A program made the translations under genes and the position numbers. From NCBI RefSeq assembly GCF_003945345.1, contig NZ_AP019308.1, positions 4,543,501 through 4,607,500 on the forward strand: 64,000 nucleotides of DNA, in the 5' to 3' direction. The notes under the pieces were generated by a model. The model was not told the DNA's origin. It saw nothing but the letters and a program-made list of their open reading frames with translations, and did not search any database. The stretch is from Paenibacillus baekrokdamisoli. Lineage in GTDB: Bacteria > Bacillota > Bacilli > Paenibacillales > Paenibacillaceae. This document shows positions 51,166 to 60,567 of the stretch, piece by piece (within the stretch, counting starts at the first letter, position 1; each line of letters opens with the position of its first letter).

Positions 51166-52080
51166 ATGAATGTTGTTGTACTACTTAAGCAGACCTTAGA
51201 TACAGAGGAAAAAATCCAGCTGGTAGACGGAGCCGTTGCCGAGCAGGGCGTTAAGTTCATTATCAACCCTTATGACGAATATGCGCTTGAAGAGGCGCTG
51301 CGAATACGCGAGGCGCACGGTGGCAGCGTAACCGTCGTCACCTGCGGACCCGAGAGAGCGGCAGAAGCGCTGCGAACAGCACTCGCCATGGGCGCAGATG
51401 ATGCGGTACTACTTGCAGATGCAGGCCTGCCGGATGATGGGCACGCTATTGCGGCAGCACTGACCGCTGTGATTGACCAGCTGCAACCAGACCTTGTGCT
51501 CGCCGGGTTGTTCACGATTGATCGCGGTGCAGGCAGCATTGCGCTGCAGGTAGCCGAACGATTGGGGCTGCCTCATGCGGCAGCGGTAGTGAAGGTCGAG
51601 ATTCGGAGCGGCGGAGCCGCGGGTGTAGATCATACTAGTTCGGGAGGGACTAGTTCCGGGAGTGCGAGTTCCGGGAGTGCGAGTTCGGAAAGTACCAGTT
51701 CGAGTCTAATTGCGAGTATTGGCCGTTCGGCAAAATGGGCTTCATCAGCACATGGGAACATAGTTATTGTGGAACGCGATACCGAGTGGGGTATCGAAAC
51801 GATCGAGATTCCCCTGCCTGCACTCCTGACTGCGCAGCAGGGACTCAATGAACCACGGTACCCTTCTCTGCCAGGGATTATGAAAGCGAAACGTAAACCG
51901 CTTCGACAGTTAACAGTCGCGGAGCTTAATCTTCCTGCCAATGAGCTAGCACCGCGAACCGAACGTCTTGCATTGCTCGCGCCGTCAACGCGTGCTGCTG
52001 GCAAGAAGCTGACCGGTACGCCAAGTGAGCAAGCTGCGGCGCTAGTGGAGCTACTGCAGAACGAAGCGAAGCTGTTCTGA
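51166..52080 (+). CDS. etfB: Electron transfer flavoprotein, beta subunit
   Basis: With EtfA it accepts electrons from acyl-CoA dehydrogenases and passes them to FadF. The 304-residue product has the family start MNVVVLLKQTLDTEEKIQL, NPYDEYALEEALRIRE, VTCGPERAAEALRTALAMGADDAVLL and the C-terminal MKAKRKPLRQL. A Ser/Gly-rich insert of about 45 residues (near 150-195, with SSGSASSGSAS) separates VKVEIRSGGAAG from HGNIVIVERDTEWG; typical EtfB proteins are about 250-260 residues and lack it. The insert is coded by 15-bp tandem repeats. GGAGGT lies 11 bases before the ATG. etfA follows after 38 bases. Confidence 0.93.
   Translation: MNVVVLLKQTLDTEEKIQLVDGAVAEQGVKFIINPYDEYALEEALRIREAHGGSVTVVTCGPERAAEALRTALAMGADDAVLLADAGLPDDGHAIAAALTAVIDQLQPDLVLAGLFTIDRGAGSIALQVAERLGLPHAAAVVKVEIRSGGAAGVDHTSSGGTSSGSASSGSASSESTSSSLIASIGRSAKWASSAHGNIVIVERDTEWGIETIEIPLPALLTAQQGLNEPRYPSLPGIMKAKRKPLRQLTVAELNLPANELAPRTERLALLAPSTRAAGKKLTGTPSEQAAALVELLQNEAKLF
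51634..51708 (+). repeat. 15-bp coding tandem repeat inside etfB
   Basis: About five units of the type GCGAGTTCCGGGAGT, coding a Ser/Gly-rich stretch. It lies only about 480 bases from the 32-bp array upstream of the same gene. Confidence 0.85.
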
Positions 52081-52118
52081 GGTAAAGGGATATCTCATCA
52101 AAAGGAGAGTGCGAGGAG

Positions 52119-53126
52119 ATGAACGAAAGTCCTACTCGATCGGCACTCGTGTTCGCCGAGTGCTCGGATGGTAAGCTGCGGCGCGTTGCGCTGGAAGCGC
52201 TCGGCCTAGCGCGGCGGCTAGCCGGGGACGGCGGTGACGTGCATGCCGTCCTTGCTGGCGGTGCGCCAGCTGCGGCGCAAGCGGCGGCGGCAGCCGAGCT
52301 CGCCGCCCGCGGGGCAAGGGTCGTCCACGTCGTAGACGACCCGGCCCTTGCACAGTTCGCGCCAGAGGCGTACGCCGCCGCCATCGGCGCTGCCATTGCT
52401 GCGGTGCAGCCGAGCATCATCGTGCTCGGCCACACCGCAGCGGGGCGCGAGCTCGCGCCCCGCGTGGCCGCCGCGCTGCATGGCGGCCATATCGCAGATG
52501 TCTCTGCCGCCGAGGTTACCGGCGGCGGAGACGTGATCTTCACTCGCCCGCTCTACGCCGGCAAGGCGTTCGAGCAGCGGCGCTTTCTTCCAGGCGCACC
52601 CTGGATCATTACAGTGCGCCCTAACAACCTGCCCATCGCGGAGCTTGTGCCAGCGGGCAGCGAGGGCATAATCGCGGCGCTGCCATACACAGCGCCGCCC
52701 CTATGGACCACCGTCCGCAGCATCGTAGGCAAAGCCAGCGGACGGGTCGATCTCGCCGAGGCGGACATCATCGTCGCCGGCGGTAGAGGCGTGCGCAGCG
52801 CGGAAGGCTTCGCGCCGCTCGAAGCGCTAGCGCAATTGCTCGGCGGCGCAGTCGGTGCATCGCGCGGCGCTTGCGATGCCGGTTACTGCGATTACTCGCT
52901 GCAAATCGGACAGACCGGCAAAACGGTCACACCCAAGCTCTACATCGCCTGCGGTATAAGCGGTGCTATCCAGCATCTTGCGGGCATGAGTCAATCCCGA
53001 GTAATCGTTGCCATCAACAAAGACCCCGATGCTCCCATATTCAGCGTTGCCGATTACGGAATCGTAGGGGATCTATTCGAGGTCGTGCCCCAGCTGACCG
53101 AGCAGTTCCAGCGTATATTAAACTAA
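52119..53126 (+). CDS. etfA: Electron transfer flavoprotein, alpha subunit
   Basis: Partner of EtfB and carrier of the FAD. The 335-residue product shows IIVLGHTAAGRELAPRVAAALHGGHIADVSA (near 105-135), and the C-terminal FAD domain VAGGRGVRSAEGFAPLEALAQLLGGAVGASRGACDAGYCDYSLQIGQTGKTVTPKLYIACGISGAIQHLAGMSQSRVIVAINKDPDAPIFSVADYGIVGD. The first 180 codons are extremely GC-rich (about 75-83 percent by hand count between 52201 and 52320), unlike the surrounding genes, and code an Ala-rich N-terminal domain. AGGAG precedes the ATG. It completes the fatty-acid oxidation block. Confidence 0.95.
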   Translation: MNESPTRSALVFAECSDGKLRRVALEALGLARRLAGDGGDVHAVLAGGAPAAAQAAAAAELAARGARVVHVVDDPALAQFAPEAYAAAIGAAIAAVQPSIIVLGHTAAGRELAPRVAAALHGGHIADVSAAEVTGGGDVIFTRPLYAGKAFEQRRFLPGAPWIITVRPNNLPIAELVPAGSEGIIAALPYTAPPLWTTVRSIVGKASGRVDLAEADIIVAGGRGVRSAEGFAPLEALAQLLGGAVGASRGACDAGYCDYSLQIGQTGKTVTPKLYIACGISGAIQHLAGMSQSRVIVAINKDPDAPIFSVADYGIVGDLFEVVPQLTEQFQRILN

Positions 53127-53190
53127 TCTTCTTTAAGCTGCATTTCTTTGAGCTCTAGTCATATATGGCATGAATCAACTAATAAAACAA

Positions 53191-53232
53191 AAGAAACCGA
53201 TTAACTGCCGCAAAGCAGCTAACGGTTTCTTT
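53191..53232. terminator. Bidirectional terminator between etfA and the Dabb gene
   Basis: AAGAAACCG-(A)TTAACTGC pairs with GCAGCTAACGGTTTCTT; A-run to the left and TTTTTT to the right. Confidence 0.9.
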
Positions 53233-53247
53233 TTTATCTCAACATTC

Positions 53248-53556
53248 CTATTTGCCATATCCCTGAAAATCAATCTCCAAGAACCGAGCCACTTCAGGAA
53301 CCCAGCGTCCTTCAACAAAATCGACATGAACAGGATGTACGTTATACGTGTCATACTCAGCTTGATCCGCGAATTCCATGGAAAAACCGTAATCATAATC
53401 ATTCTTAGGACTTACCTGCTTGAACGCCCTGAAATTCTTCACAACCGGAATCGAGGTAAGCAACCGCTGCCCATCAGCTAAAAATTGGTCAGCCTCTGCC
53501 GAGCCCACCGGATGCTTCAAGCAAAATATCACCATATGTTGAATTGATTGACCCAT
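53248..53556 (-). CDS. Dabb-type stress-responsive alpha/beta-barrel protein
   Basis: Small protein of 102 residues with the dimeric A/B barrel pattern: IQHMVIFCLKH, a helix (SAEADQFLADGQRLL), VVKNFRAFKQVSPKNDYDYGFSMEFADQAEYDTYNVHPVHVDFVEGRWVPEVARFLEIDF. The conserved histidines of the Dabb family (HMVIF and HPVHVDFV) are present. The role is unknown; relatives include stress-induced plant proteins and cyclases. The ATG at 53556 has GTGGAGG 8 bases upstream. Single gene. Confidence 0.88.
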   Translation of the reverse strand: MGQSIQHMVIFCLKHPVGSAEADQFLADGQRLLTSIPVVKNFRAFKQVSPKNDYDYGFSMEFADQAEYDTYNVHPVHVDFVEGRWVPEVARFLEIDFQGYGK

Positions 53557-53701
53557 GTTATAATCCTCCACTTAAAAAGATAGAATGGCCCTGCTTCATA
53601 CAGTCTTTAGTTTAGACGCGATTCGTATCTCGATCAACAAAAAACAAGATGCCCCTATGCCATCATGACAGCAGGGGCAGCTCGCTTTTTCAATCGACGT
53701 A

Positions 53702-56700
53702 TTATTCCTTGTTAAACATGTTGTACAGCATGACTGCCGCTTCCGCTCTTGTCAATGTGGCAAGCGGGTGGAAGGAGACCCCGTCACCTTTGATAATGCC
53801 GCTATGGACAAGTGCAGCGATACGATCTGATGCGTACGTGGCAATTTCCCCTTTATCGAGGAAGCGATCCAGATCAGAAGCTGATCCGTCGACAATCGAT
53901 TTGCCAGCGACCTTCATCGCTTTATGAAGCAGTACAAGCGCATCTTGTCTCGATATCGGCTGCAGCGGGTTGAACTTGCCGTCTCCCGAGCCTGATGCGA
54001 TTCCCAGCTTCTTAGCAATGGCTACTTCATTGTAATAATACGCAGAAGCAGCGACATCGGAGAAATTCGCCTTGCTTCCGTCAGCTGTCAACTCGAGCGC
54101 CCGCACGAGAAGCGCAGTAAAATCGGCTCTCGTTATCGTTTCAGCCGGAGCAAATGTGCTTGCCGATGTTCCGTTAATGACTCCTCTGGATGCCATCACT
54201 TCAATTTGTTTGTTCGCCCATGTCAGTAAGTGGATGTCATTAAACGTTTTGTGGACGAAAACGATCGCATATTTGCTAAAATGACTCGTCTTAAACGTAA
54301 CCGTACCCGCTATCGGATCGTATTTGCCATTTACCACCGGCACCGCTTTACCCGCGTTGTCGATGTACCATACGACAATATGCTCCGGATCAGCCAATTC
54401 TTCCGCCGACGGCTTGTAAGGGATCGATATTTGTACCGGTGCTTTCGGATTACTCCAAGCCACCGTTTTTCCATCGATTTTGACGTTAAGCTCGATAACC
54501 GGACGATTGCCGATTTGCGCCTTCACTGCAGGATCAAGTGAGGATATATCCGCTGTTGCAATCGATAATGCCACGCTTTTCGCACCCGTCAAATCCATTC
54601 CGCTGAGCATATTTGCCCACGCAGCAATGGTGCCATATTCAGTGGAAAGCTCAATCTTCGTCTTGGCTTCGCTCGAGGCAAGTGCCGCTTGCGGAAGCTC
54701 GACAACGTAATTTTTTGTCCCATCGGCTTTCGGAACGTCAATTTTGACAGCTTTGACGCCGTTCGCGTCAGCCGAAGCGGTTTCAATTGCCTTGCTCCAG
54801 TCGCTATTCGAAACCACTGCTTTCGCTTCGCCTGTTGCGGCATCAACCTTCGGCACACCTAAGTGGATTGAGCCTTTTTCTACACTCGTCGTAGGCGGCG
54901 TCACCGGTGTGACCGGCGGATTGCCCGTGTCCGGCGGAGTTATCGGACTATTGACTGTAATCTGCACCGGTTCGGTAGCATCCTTCTCATTGTACAGTTC
55001 AAATTCGGATATGGCGTAACGTTTGTCCTCATTCAAGTTGGCTGCCCACAGCAGCAAATAAATGCCTCTTAGACCTTTATACTTCGCCCCATAGTGAGCT
55101 TTATAATCGATCAAATTAATCGTGACCCGTTCGTACTCATCCTCACTATCGGTCTGCCAGGTCAAATAATTGCTGGAGTTTGTCTCCTCCCAATTTACAC
55201 CGTCCTCGGTCGTCGAAATATCCAGAACCTTCAACCCTTGCTGCTGCGCTTTGTTGACAACGAGCACGAGTTTATTGAAATCCTGAAGATTCTTCTCGTC
55301 CCATTCCAGCAAAATCTTATGCGCTGGATTAAATTCACCTTTTGGGTTTAACTCTTCTATGCTTGCACTTTGGAAATACGTATTGACGCTGCCATCGATC
55401 ATCTTAAGCGGTGAATGCTCACTTTCCAGGTTGTAATCATTCGTATTTATATTCCATTCCTGTCCATGCTCCGTGAAAGTCGCACGAGCGGCTTTCGCTT
55501 CAAGCGCGATGTTTTTATTCCGTTTCAAGGTTATGGTATACGTCTTGATCGTTGCTCCGTCGTTGGCAGTGACGACAATCCTGATTTGGCTGTTGCCCAT
55601 CGGAACCTTCGCTGTCACCCACTGACCTGCTTTGACCGCGCTGCCGTTGATTTTCATCGTGCTGTCGGCTTTTTTCAACGTAGGCTTCAGTGTTATCGTG
55701 TCTACGCTAGGATCAATGTTCAGCGAATAGTCGAGCTTGCTGCTATTAAACGCTATATTCGTACTCCCGTCGTTCACCAGCAGCGCTGATAACGACGCAT
55801 CGCTGCTGGGATTCGTTACCTGAATTGTACTTGATGCGGTAAGAGGACTGCCTTCCCTCGCTGTTGCCGTTATGATGGCCGTTCCCACGCTGATGGCGGT
55901 AACAATACCATTGCCATTAACGGTTGCAACACGCTCATCACTGCTGCTCCATTGAACTGTTTGGTTGCTCGCATTTGCCGGCGCAAATACCGCAGTCAAT
56001 TTCGCCGTGTCATGAATAAGAAGGTCGACAGACGCAGGGTTAACCTGTACCCCGGTTACCGGAATATCACTTACCGTCAATTTCACCGGTTCTGTTGCAT
56101 CCTGCTCATTGTACAGCTCGAATTCGGATATGGCGTAACGGTTGGTATTATCCAAATTCGCGGCCCAGAGCGACAAATAGATGCCTTTTAACCCTTTATA
56201 TGCATGACCTTCTTTTTCGTAAATCGCTTTGTAATCAGGCAGATTGATCGTTACCCGTTCATAAATATCCGGACTGTCCGTCCCCCAAGTCAGATAGACG
56301 CTCGATTTGGTCTCTTCCCAATTCTCGCCGTCTTCCGTCGTCGAAATATCCAGAACCTTCAACCCTTGCTGCTGCGCTTTGTTAACAACGAGCACGAGCT
56401 TATTAAAATCTTGAAGATTATTCTTGTTCCATTGCAGCAAAATCCGATGGGGAGGCTCAAACTCGCCTTTTGCGTTTAACACCGGCATGCTTGCGCTTTG
56501 GAAATACGTATTGACGTTACCATCGATCATCTGAAGAGGTAGATGATCTTTATCCGTGATCTCAGGATTAGAGACGTAATCGTCAGCGCTCCACTCTTGT
56601 CCATGGTTCTTATAGGTTGCAACCACCGACGCTTCAAGCGCAATGTTTTTGTTGCGTTTTACGGTAACAGTATACGTTTTCGAAGCAATACCGTCAGCCG

Positions 56701-59700
56701 CTTGCGTAACGAATACGATTTTGCTATTGCCCATCGGCACTTTGGCTGTAATCAGTTCGCCGCTGTTCACCGACGTACCGTTTACTTTCATCGTCCCTTT
56801 GCTGTTTTTCAATCGAGGCTGCAGCGTTAGCGTATCAATACTTGCATCGAGGGTTATCGAATAATCAAAAGTAGTGCTGTTAAAAGCAAGATCCGAGCTT
56901 CCTCCATTGACGGTTAACTCCGACAATGCAGCTTCGCTAGATGCATCCAACACCGTAATGGAGCTAGTCCCCTTAAAGCTCCCATCAACGGTCGTTGCCG
57001 TAATCGCGGCGCTGCCTGGCGAAACCGCCGTCACGATACCCGACTGATCCAACTTCGCTATTCGCTCATCGCTGCTTGACCAGACATACGCTTTATTCGT
57101 CGCATTATTTGGCATAACAACGGCAGTCAGCTTCATCGAATCCTCAGTATACAGTGTTGCAACCACTGGACTTACCGTTATGCCCGTGACTGGCATCGTC
57201 ACTGAAGCAACTGAGACCGCAATCTTTGCCATTTTGCTGCCATCGACCGTTGTCGCTGTAATAAATGCGTTTCCTCCAGCTACAGCGGTGACATTGCCGT
57301 TCGCGTCCACTTTCGCGATGTTCTCGTTGGAGGAGCTCCACTCTACGCCTTTTTCCGATGCATTCACAGGAGAAACAACCGCAATTGCAGCCATAGTATC
57401 ACCTGGAATCATACTAAGCGTGGCAGGAAGGCTAACCGATTCCGCTGCAACGTAATTCGGGTTGACCTTCGTTTTGTCCAGTTGGAACAAATCAGCCACG
57501 CCGCCATTCAGCGTTACGTTCAGCTGATAACGGTTACCGCCGAGAGATTTAAGCGCAACCGCCTCCAGCTTGCCTGTATCTCTGCTCACTCGTTTAATAG
57601 CATCTGGCGTATATTTAGCCAAATTCAGCTCAACCGTTATGGTTTGTTTCGTATCAGCGCCTGATCCGTGCTGCTTATCCGGCAGGAGTCCGTTTCCTGT
57701 TGTCAATCCGTTCATAACCATAAAGTATTCCATATCCGCTGATCCGAAGAATGATTGCGTACCCGGCAGCGGATCAAAAAATCCGATAAGCGCATCGCCA
57801 TTCAATCCGTTATTTTCCGTACCGTTATTTTTTACAGTCATACTTCTTAGGTAAGGATGTGTAAGCCGATTATATTTATTAAGTACAGGCGTTTCTCTTG
57901 GTGTTTTATTATTTTGGATCGCTCCGCTCTCGTCCTTATATTGACCAGGTACCGTAAATACATCCGTACTGTTCAATCTCACCAGATGCGGTCCTAGGTT
58001 TTTAATTTGGCGAGCCATTTCTGCATACTGATAATATTGCGGCGTAGGCTTCCTATCTTTATCAAAGAATAAGAAATACCTGCTATCATATTCCCAGCGG
58101 AACATACTCAGCCATTTCCCACCCAGCGTTAGTGTTGCAAATGGTATACCGTACACTTGTGACTCTGTAATAATATACGGACCAACGTCAGCTGGCTCCT
58201 TGCCTGTCTTAAAGCCTAGCAAATATTGACCAAAAGCAATCGGGCTTTGGCCTGTTCTATCGAAGCCTCCCAAGGCGATTGTTCGTTGATCATTAATATT
58301 GTTAAGTACGGTTGTGAACAGATTTTTATCCGTACCAAGCGTCGAAAACATATAATCATCAAAAGTCAGCAAATCCGGTTCTGCCGTTTTAATGTACGTT
58401 TCGAAGCTATCTCTCTGCCACTGACGTGACTGCTGATTGCTATGGGCAAGTACATTCGGATATAACTGATGACTCAGCTTGAACCAATCCGTGAATGTCT
58501 TCAAAACATCCTCGCTATATGATTCTTCATCCCCAAACGAGATCGTAATTAAGTTATTTACATTCGCTGCTTGCTCTGAGGAGAGGAACCCTTTCTTATC
58601 GGCATCTGTCGGACTGCCGCCCAAATCCTTTTTAAGTGACCATTGCGCATCTGGTAAAGCTTTATGGAAACTTGTGTTGTAAAAAGGCCATTCGTAATAA
58701 GTAGCCGTTGTAAAATTACTGCCTTTCCATTCCTCTGGCGTTGCGAATGATGCGCCCTCCTGCTCTATGGCCCGCATCCATGTCTGCATTTGCAGCCCTC
58801 TATCAATCAATACCCGACTGGCGCGAGACAATGTCTTGGGCGGGACCACCTTGACGATCCGCACTTTAGTTGAGCTATCTCCCCGACTGCTCGACACCGT
58901 ATATTTAATGGTATAAATACCACCCTTGCTCGTGTCGACATTGCCTGTCTTTTGGATGCTAGCTGTAAGGTCGCCGTCTACAGCATCAGTCGCTGTTGCT
59001 CCGGCTTCAACATATGCCTCATTGGTAGACAGCGTCATATCTGCGCTACCACTGAGCGTAATCGCCGGCCAGACCAGTCCTGGCGCTTGCTGCATTTGCT
59101 TATCCGTCAATGCCCGGTCATACACTTGAACCTCATCGATATATCCAGGCCACGCATTAGATGAATCCGGGAATGTATCCGCACCAAGCCGGATTTCCCC
59201 CGTGTTCGAGTCCATATGCGTATTGGCTGTCGCGATGTCCAATGCACCGTTTACATACAGCTTGACGGTTCCGCCTTCCCGGACTAGCGCAACATGATAC
59301 CACTTTTTCGGTTCGATCGGAGTCGCCCCAATTGTCGCTGCTCCTCCCAATGCCGATTCTAGTCGACCATCCGGCCTGCGCTTCAGCAGCATTGTAGTGT
59401 CTGTCCCTTGCTGCTGGAGCAGCACCACGGTGCGATTCGTATAAGTAGAGTTAAAATTCACAAGCATGCTCATAGAAAAGTCGCTGCCCGTGTTGATTAA
59501 GTTATTATTCGGTATCGTAGCATAGCTGTCATACCCATTAAGCAGCAAAGCTTTGCCGAATTTCCCACTGCCCAGTGCAGCCTTTGAGACTACAGCATCG
59601 TTGTGCATGAAAGTGTCCGGCGTCACACTCCCTGTCATATCTTCGAACTTCCATTCCCCGACTAACCCTGGAATGGAAGCTGTCGCGCTGCTTTCATCTG

Positions 59701-59794
59701 CTGCTAATACCACCGTATTCGGTAAAACCATACTCACCCACAAAGATAAAACAGTCAGAAGACTTACCCATTTTTTGTTCCGTTGGCTTAACAT
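53702..59794 (-). CDS. Giant SLH-anchored surface protein with LamG, glycosidase-like, Big_2 and discoidin-like modules
   Basis: Secreted protein of 2030 residues. Order: signal peptide (1-31, ending VVLA); LamG-like jellyroll (40-235, GLVGEWKFEDMTG, WYHVALVREGGTVKLYVNG); DUF5011-like Ig domain (240-315); a TIM-barrel-like region (318-775) with ISFGDEESYSED and LLTFDDYMF, probably a glycosidase of no family I can name; two Big_2 domains (780-950); cadherin-like sandwich (955-1050); discoidin-like carbohydrate-binding module (1050-1240); third Big_2 (1245-1325); second cadherin-like and discoidin-like pair (1330-1598); Pro/Thr linker; an unassigned domain; three SLH motifs (1850-2030). The SLH motifs anchor it to the cell wall. 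CGAGGAGGAACG precedes the ATG. It probably holds a polysaccharide at the cell surface and may cut it. Confidence 0.92.
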   Translation of the reverse strand: MLSQRNKKWVSLLTVLSLWVSMVLPNTVVLAADESSATASIPGLVGEWKFEDMTGSVTPDTFMHNDAVVSKAALGSGKFGKALLLNGYDSYATIPNNNLINTGSDFSMSMLVNFNSTYTNRTVVLLQQQGTDTTMLLKRRPDGRLESALGGAATIGATPIEPKKWYHVALVREGGTVKLYVNGALDIATANTHMDSNTGEIRLGADTFPDSSNAWPGYIDEVQVYDRALTDKQMQQAPGLVWPAITLSGSADMTLSTNEAYVEAGATATDAVDGDLTASIQKTGNVDTSKGGIYTIKYTVSSSRGDSSTKVRIVKVVPPKTLSRASRVLIDRGLQMQTWMRAIEQEGASFATPEEWKGSNFTTATYYEWPFYNTSFHKALPDAQWSLKKDLGGSPTDADKKGFLSSEQAANVNNLITISFGDEESYSEDVLKTFTDWFKLSHQLYPNVLAHSNQQSRQWQRDSFETYIKTAEPDLLTFDDYMFSTLGTDKNLFTTVLNNINDQRTIALGGFDRTGQSPIAFGQYLLGFKTGKEPADVGPYIITESQVYGIPFATLTLGGKWLSMFRWEYDSRYFLFFDKDRKPTPQYYQYAEMARQIKNLGPHLVRLNSTDVFTVPGQYKDESGAIQNNKTPRETPVLNKYNRLTHPYLRSMTVKNNGTENNGLNGDALIGFFDPLPGTQSFFGSADMEYFMVMNGLTTGNGLLPDKQHGSGADTKQTITVELNLAKYTPDAIKRVSRDTGKLEAVALKSLGGNRYQLNVTLNGGVADLFQLDKTKVNPNYVAAESVSLPATLSMIPGDTMAAIAVVSPVNASEKGVEWSSSNENIAKVDANGNVTAVAGGNAFITATTVDGSKMAKIAVSVASVTMPVTGITVSPVVATLYTEDSMKLTAVVMPNNATNKAYVWSSSDERIAKLDQSGIVTAVSPGSAAITATTVDGSFKGTSSITVLDASSEAALSELTVNGGSSDLAFNSTTFDYSITLDASIDTLTLQPRLKNSKGTMKVNGTSVNSGELITAKVPMGNSKIVFVTQAADGIASKTYTVTVKRNKNIALEASVVATYKNHGQEWSADDYVSNPEITDKDHLPLQMIDGNVNTYFQSASMPVLNAKGEFEPPHRILLQWNKNNLQDFNKLVLVVNKAQQQGLKVLDISTTEDGENWEETKSSVYLTWGTDSPDIYERVTINLPDYKAIYEKEGHAYKGLKGIYLSLWAANLDNTNRYAISEFELYNEQDATEPVKLTVSDIPVTGVQVNPASVDLLIHDTAKLTAVFAPANASNQTVQWSSSDERVATVNGNGIVTAISVGTAIITATAREGSPLTASSTIQVTNPSSDASLSALLVNDGSTNIAFNSSKLDYSLNIDPSVDTITLKPTLKKADSTMKINGSAVKAGQWVTAKVPMGNSQIRIVVTANDGATIKTYTITLKRNKNIALEAKAARATFTEHGQEWNINTNDYNLESEHSPLKMIDGSVNTYFQSASIEELNPKGEFNPAHKILLEWDEKNLQDFNKLVLVVNKAQQQGLKVLDISTTEDGVNWEETNSSNYLTWQTDSEDEYERVTINLIDYKAHYGAKYKGLRGIYLLLWAANLNEDKRYAISEFELYNEKDATEPVQITVNSPITPPDTGNPPVTPVTPPTTSVEKGSIHLGVPKVDAATGEAKAVVSNSDWSKAIETASADANGVKAVKIDVPKADGTKNYVVELPQAALASSEAKTKIELSTEYGTIAAWANMLSGMDLTGAKSVALSIATADISSLDPAVKAQIGNRPVIELNVKIDGKTVAWSNPKAPVQISIPYKPSAEELADPEHIVVWYIDNAGKAVPVVNGKYDPIAGTVTFKTSHFSKYAIVFVHKTFNDIHLLTWANKQIEVMASRGVINGTSASTFAPAETITRADFTALLVRALELTADGSKANFSDVAASAYYYNEVAIAKKLGIASGSGDGKFNPLQPISRQDALVLLHKAMKVAGKSIVDGSASDLDRFLDKGEIATYASDRIAALVHSGIIKGDGVSFHPLATLTRAEAAVMLYNMFNKE
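55209..56640 (-). repeat. Internal duplication of the cadherin/discoidin module
   Basis: Two modules about 1128 bases (376 codons) apart share long identical DNA: 55209-55255 equals 56337-56383 over 47 bases, and similarity continues on both sides. Such identity in silent positions points to a recent duplication or gene conversion. Confidence 0.85.
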
Positions 59795-60567
59795 CTCGTT
59801 CCTCCTCGATTATTAAACTTATACTTTCTTATATTTCGAAAATTCACATTGTTTCCCCATCACATCGATTCTTCCCGTAAAAACAAAACTCTGTTTACAA
59901 GGTGAAGCGCTTAACCTTACGTGTTAAAAAAAAGTCCTTATCATATGCAAACGAGAATGCATCATAGGACCGCTCTTAACTGAAAATATAGACGATCAAA
60001 CCTCTGCCTCCTATCTTTTGATTTTGAAGGTAGCGCTTTCCATCGATGGAAAGAAAATAATTCTCCGCGAAATCCTCAGCTGGATGTATGATAGGTTATG
60101 CGGAATGTTCTCCTCTTTCTCGCTGTCTTAAAGAAGTGGAAGGTATAAGAAAACGCTTTCTTTATGCAATCAATTATATCGCACGTGCAAACAATTTCAT
60201 CTATAATAATGCGACAAAAAACCGATAGACAGGCAATTTTGCTCTGTCCGCATACAATCTACGTTCAAGTACCCTTTCCTCAATAAATGACTAAAAATTC
60301 TGCGTCGATCTGTCGTATTTTCGATATAAAATTTGAAATTTACAAAAAATAAATAAAATATAAATAATGCATCTGAGACATCCGATTACCTGATTGGAAT
60401 CACTTCAGCTGCATAAATTCTGATGTCATATAATCACAACCCAATTCTTGACATAACCACTCTTGGTGGTTCAAGCTGTTGAAATAAGGGGATTCATTCT
60501 TGAATCAGCTTTTCATGACGGTCACATGTACGAATAAACGTTTTCTCATTCGAAGGAGTGATTAACT
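59795..60567. promoter_or_regulatory. 773-base gap between the surface protein and PPK2 genes
   Basis: No gene is seen. It is AT-rich and holds two cre-like sequences: AGAAAACGCTTTCT (60148-60161) and a weaker one around TAGCGCTTTCC (60031-60041), plus the dyad GTGAAGCGCTTAAC near 59903. They could mediate catabolite repression of the surface protein gene. No convincing -35/-10 pair was found. Confidence 0.45.

Noticed and set aside
52132..52543. Antisense frames of 73-205 codons opposite etfA and etfB
   Set aside because: Extreme GC content removes stop codons from all frames; the etfA frame alone has family motifs.
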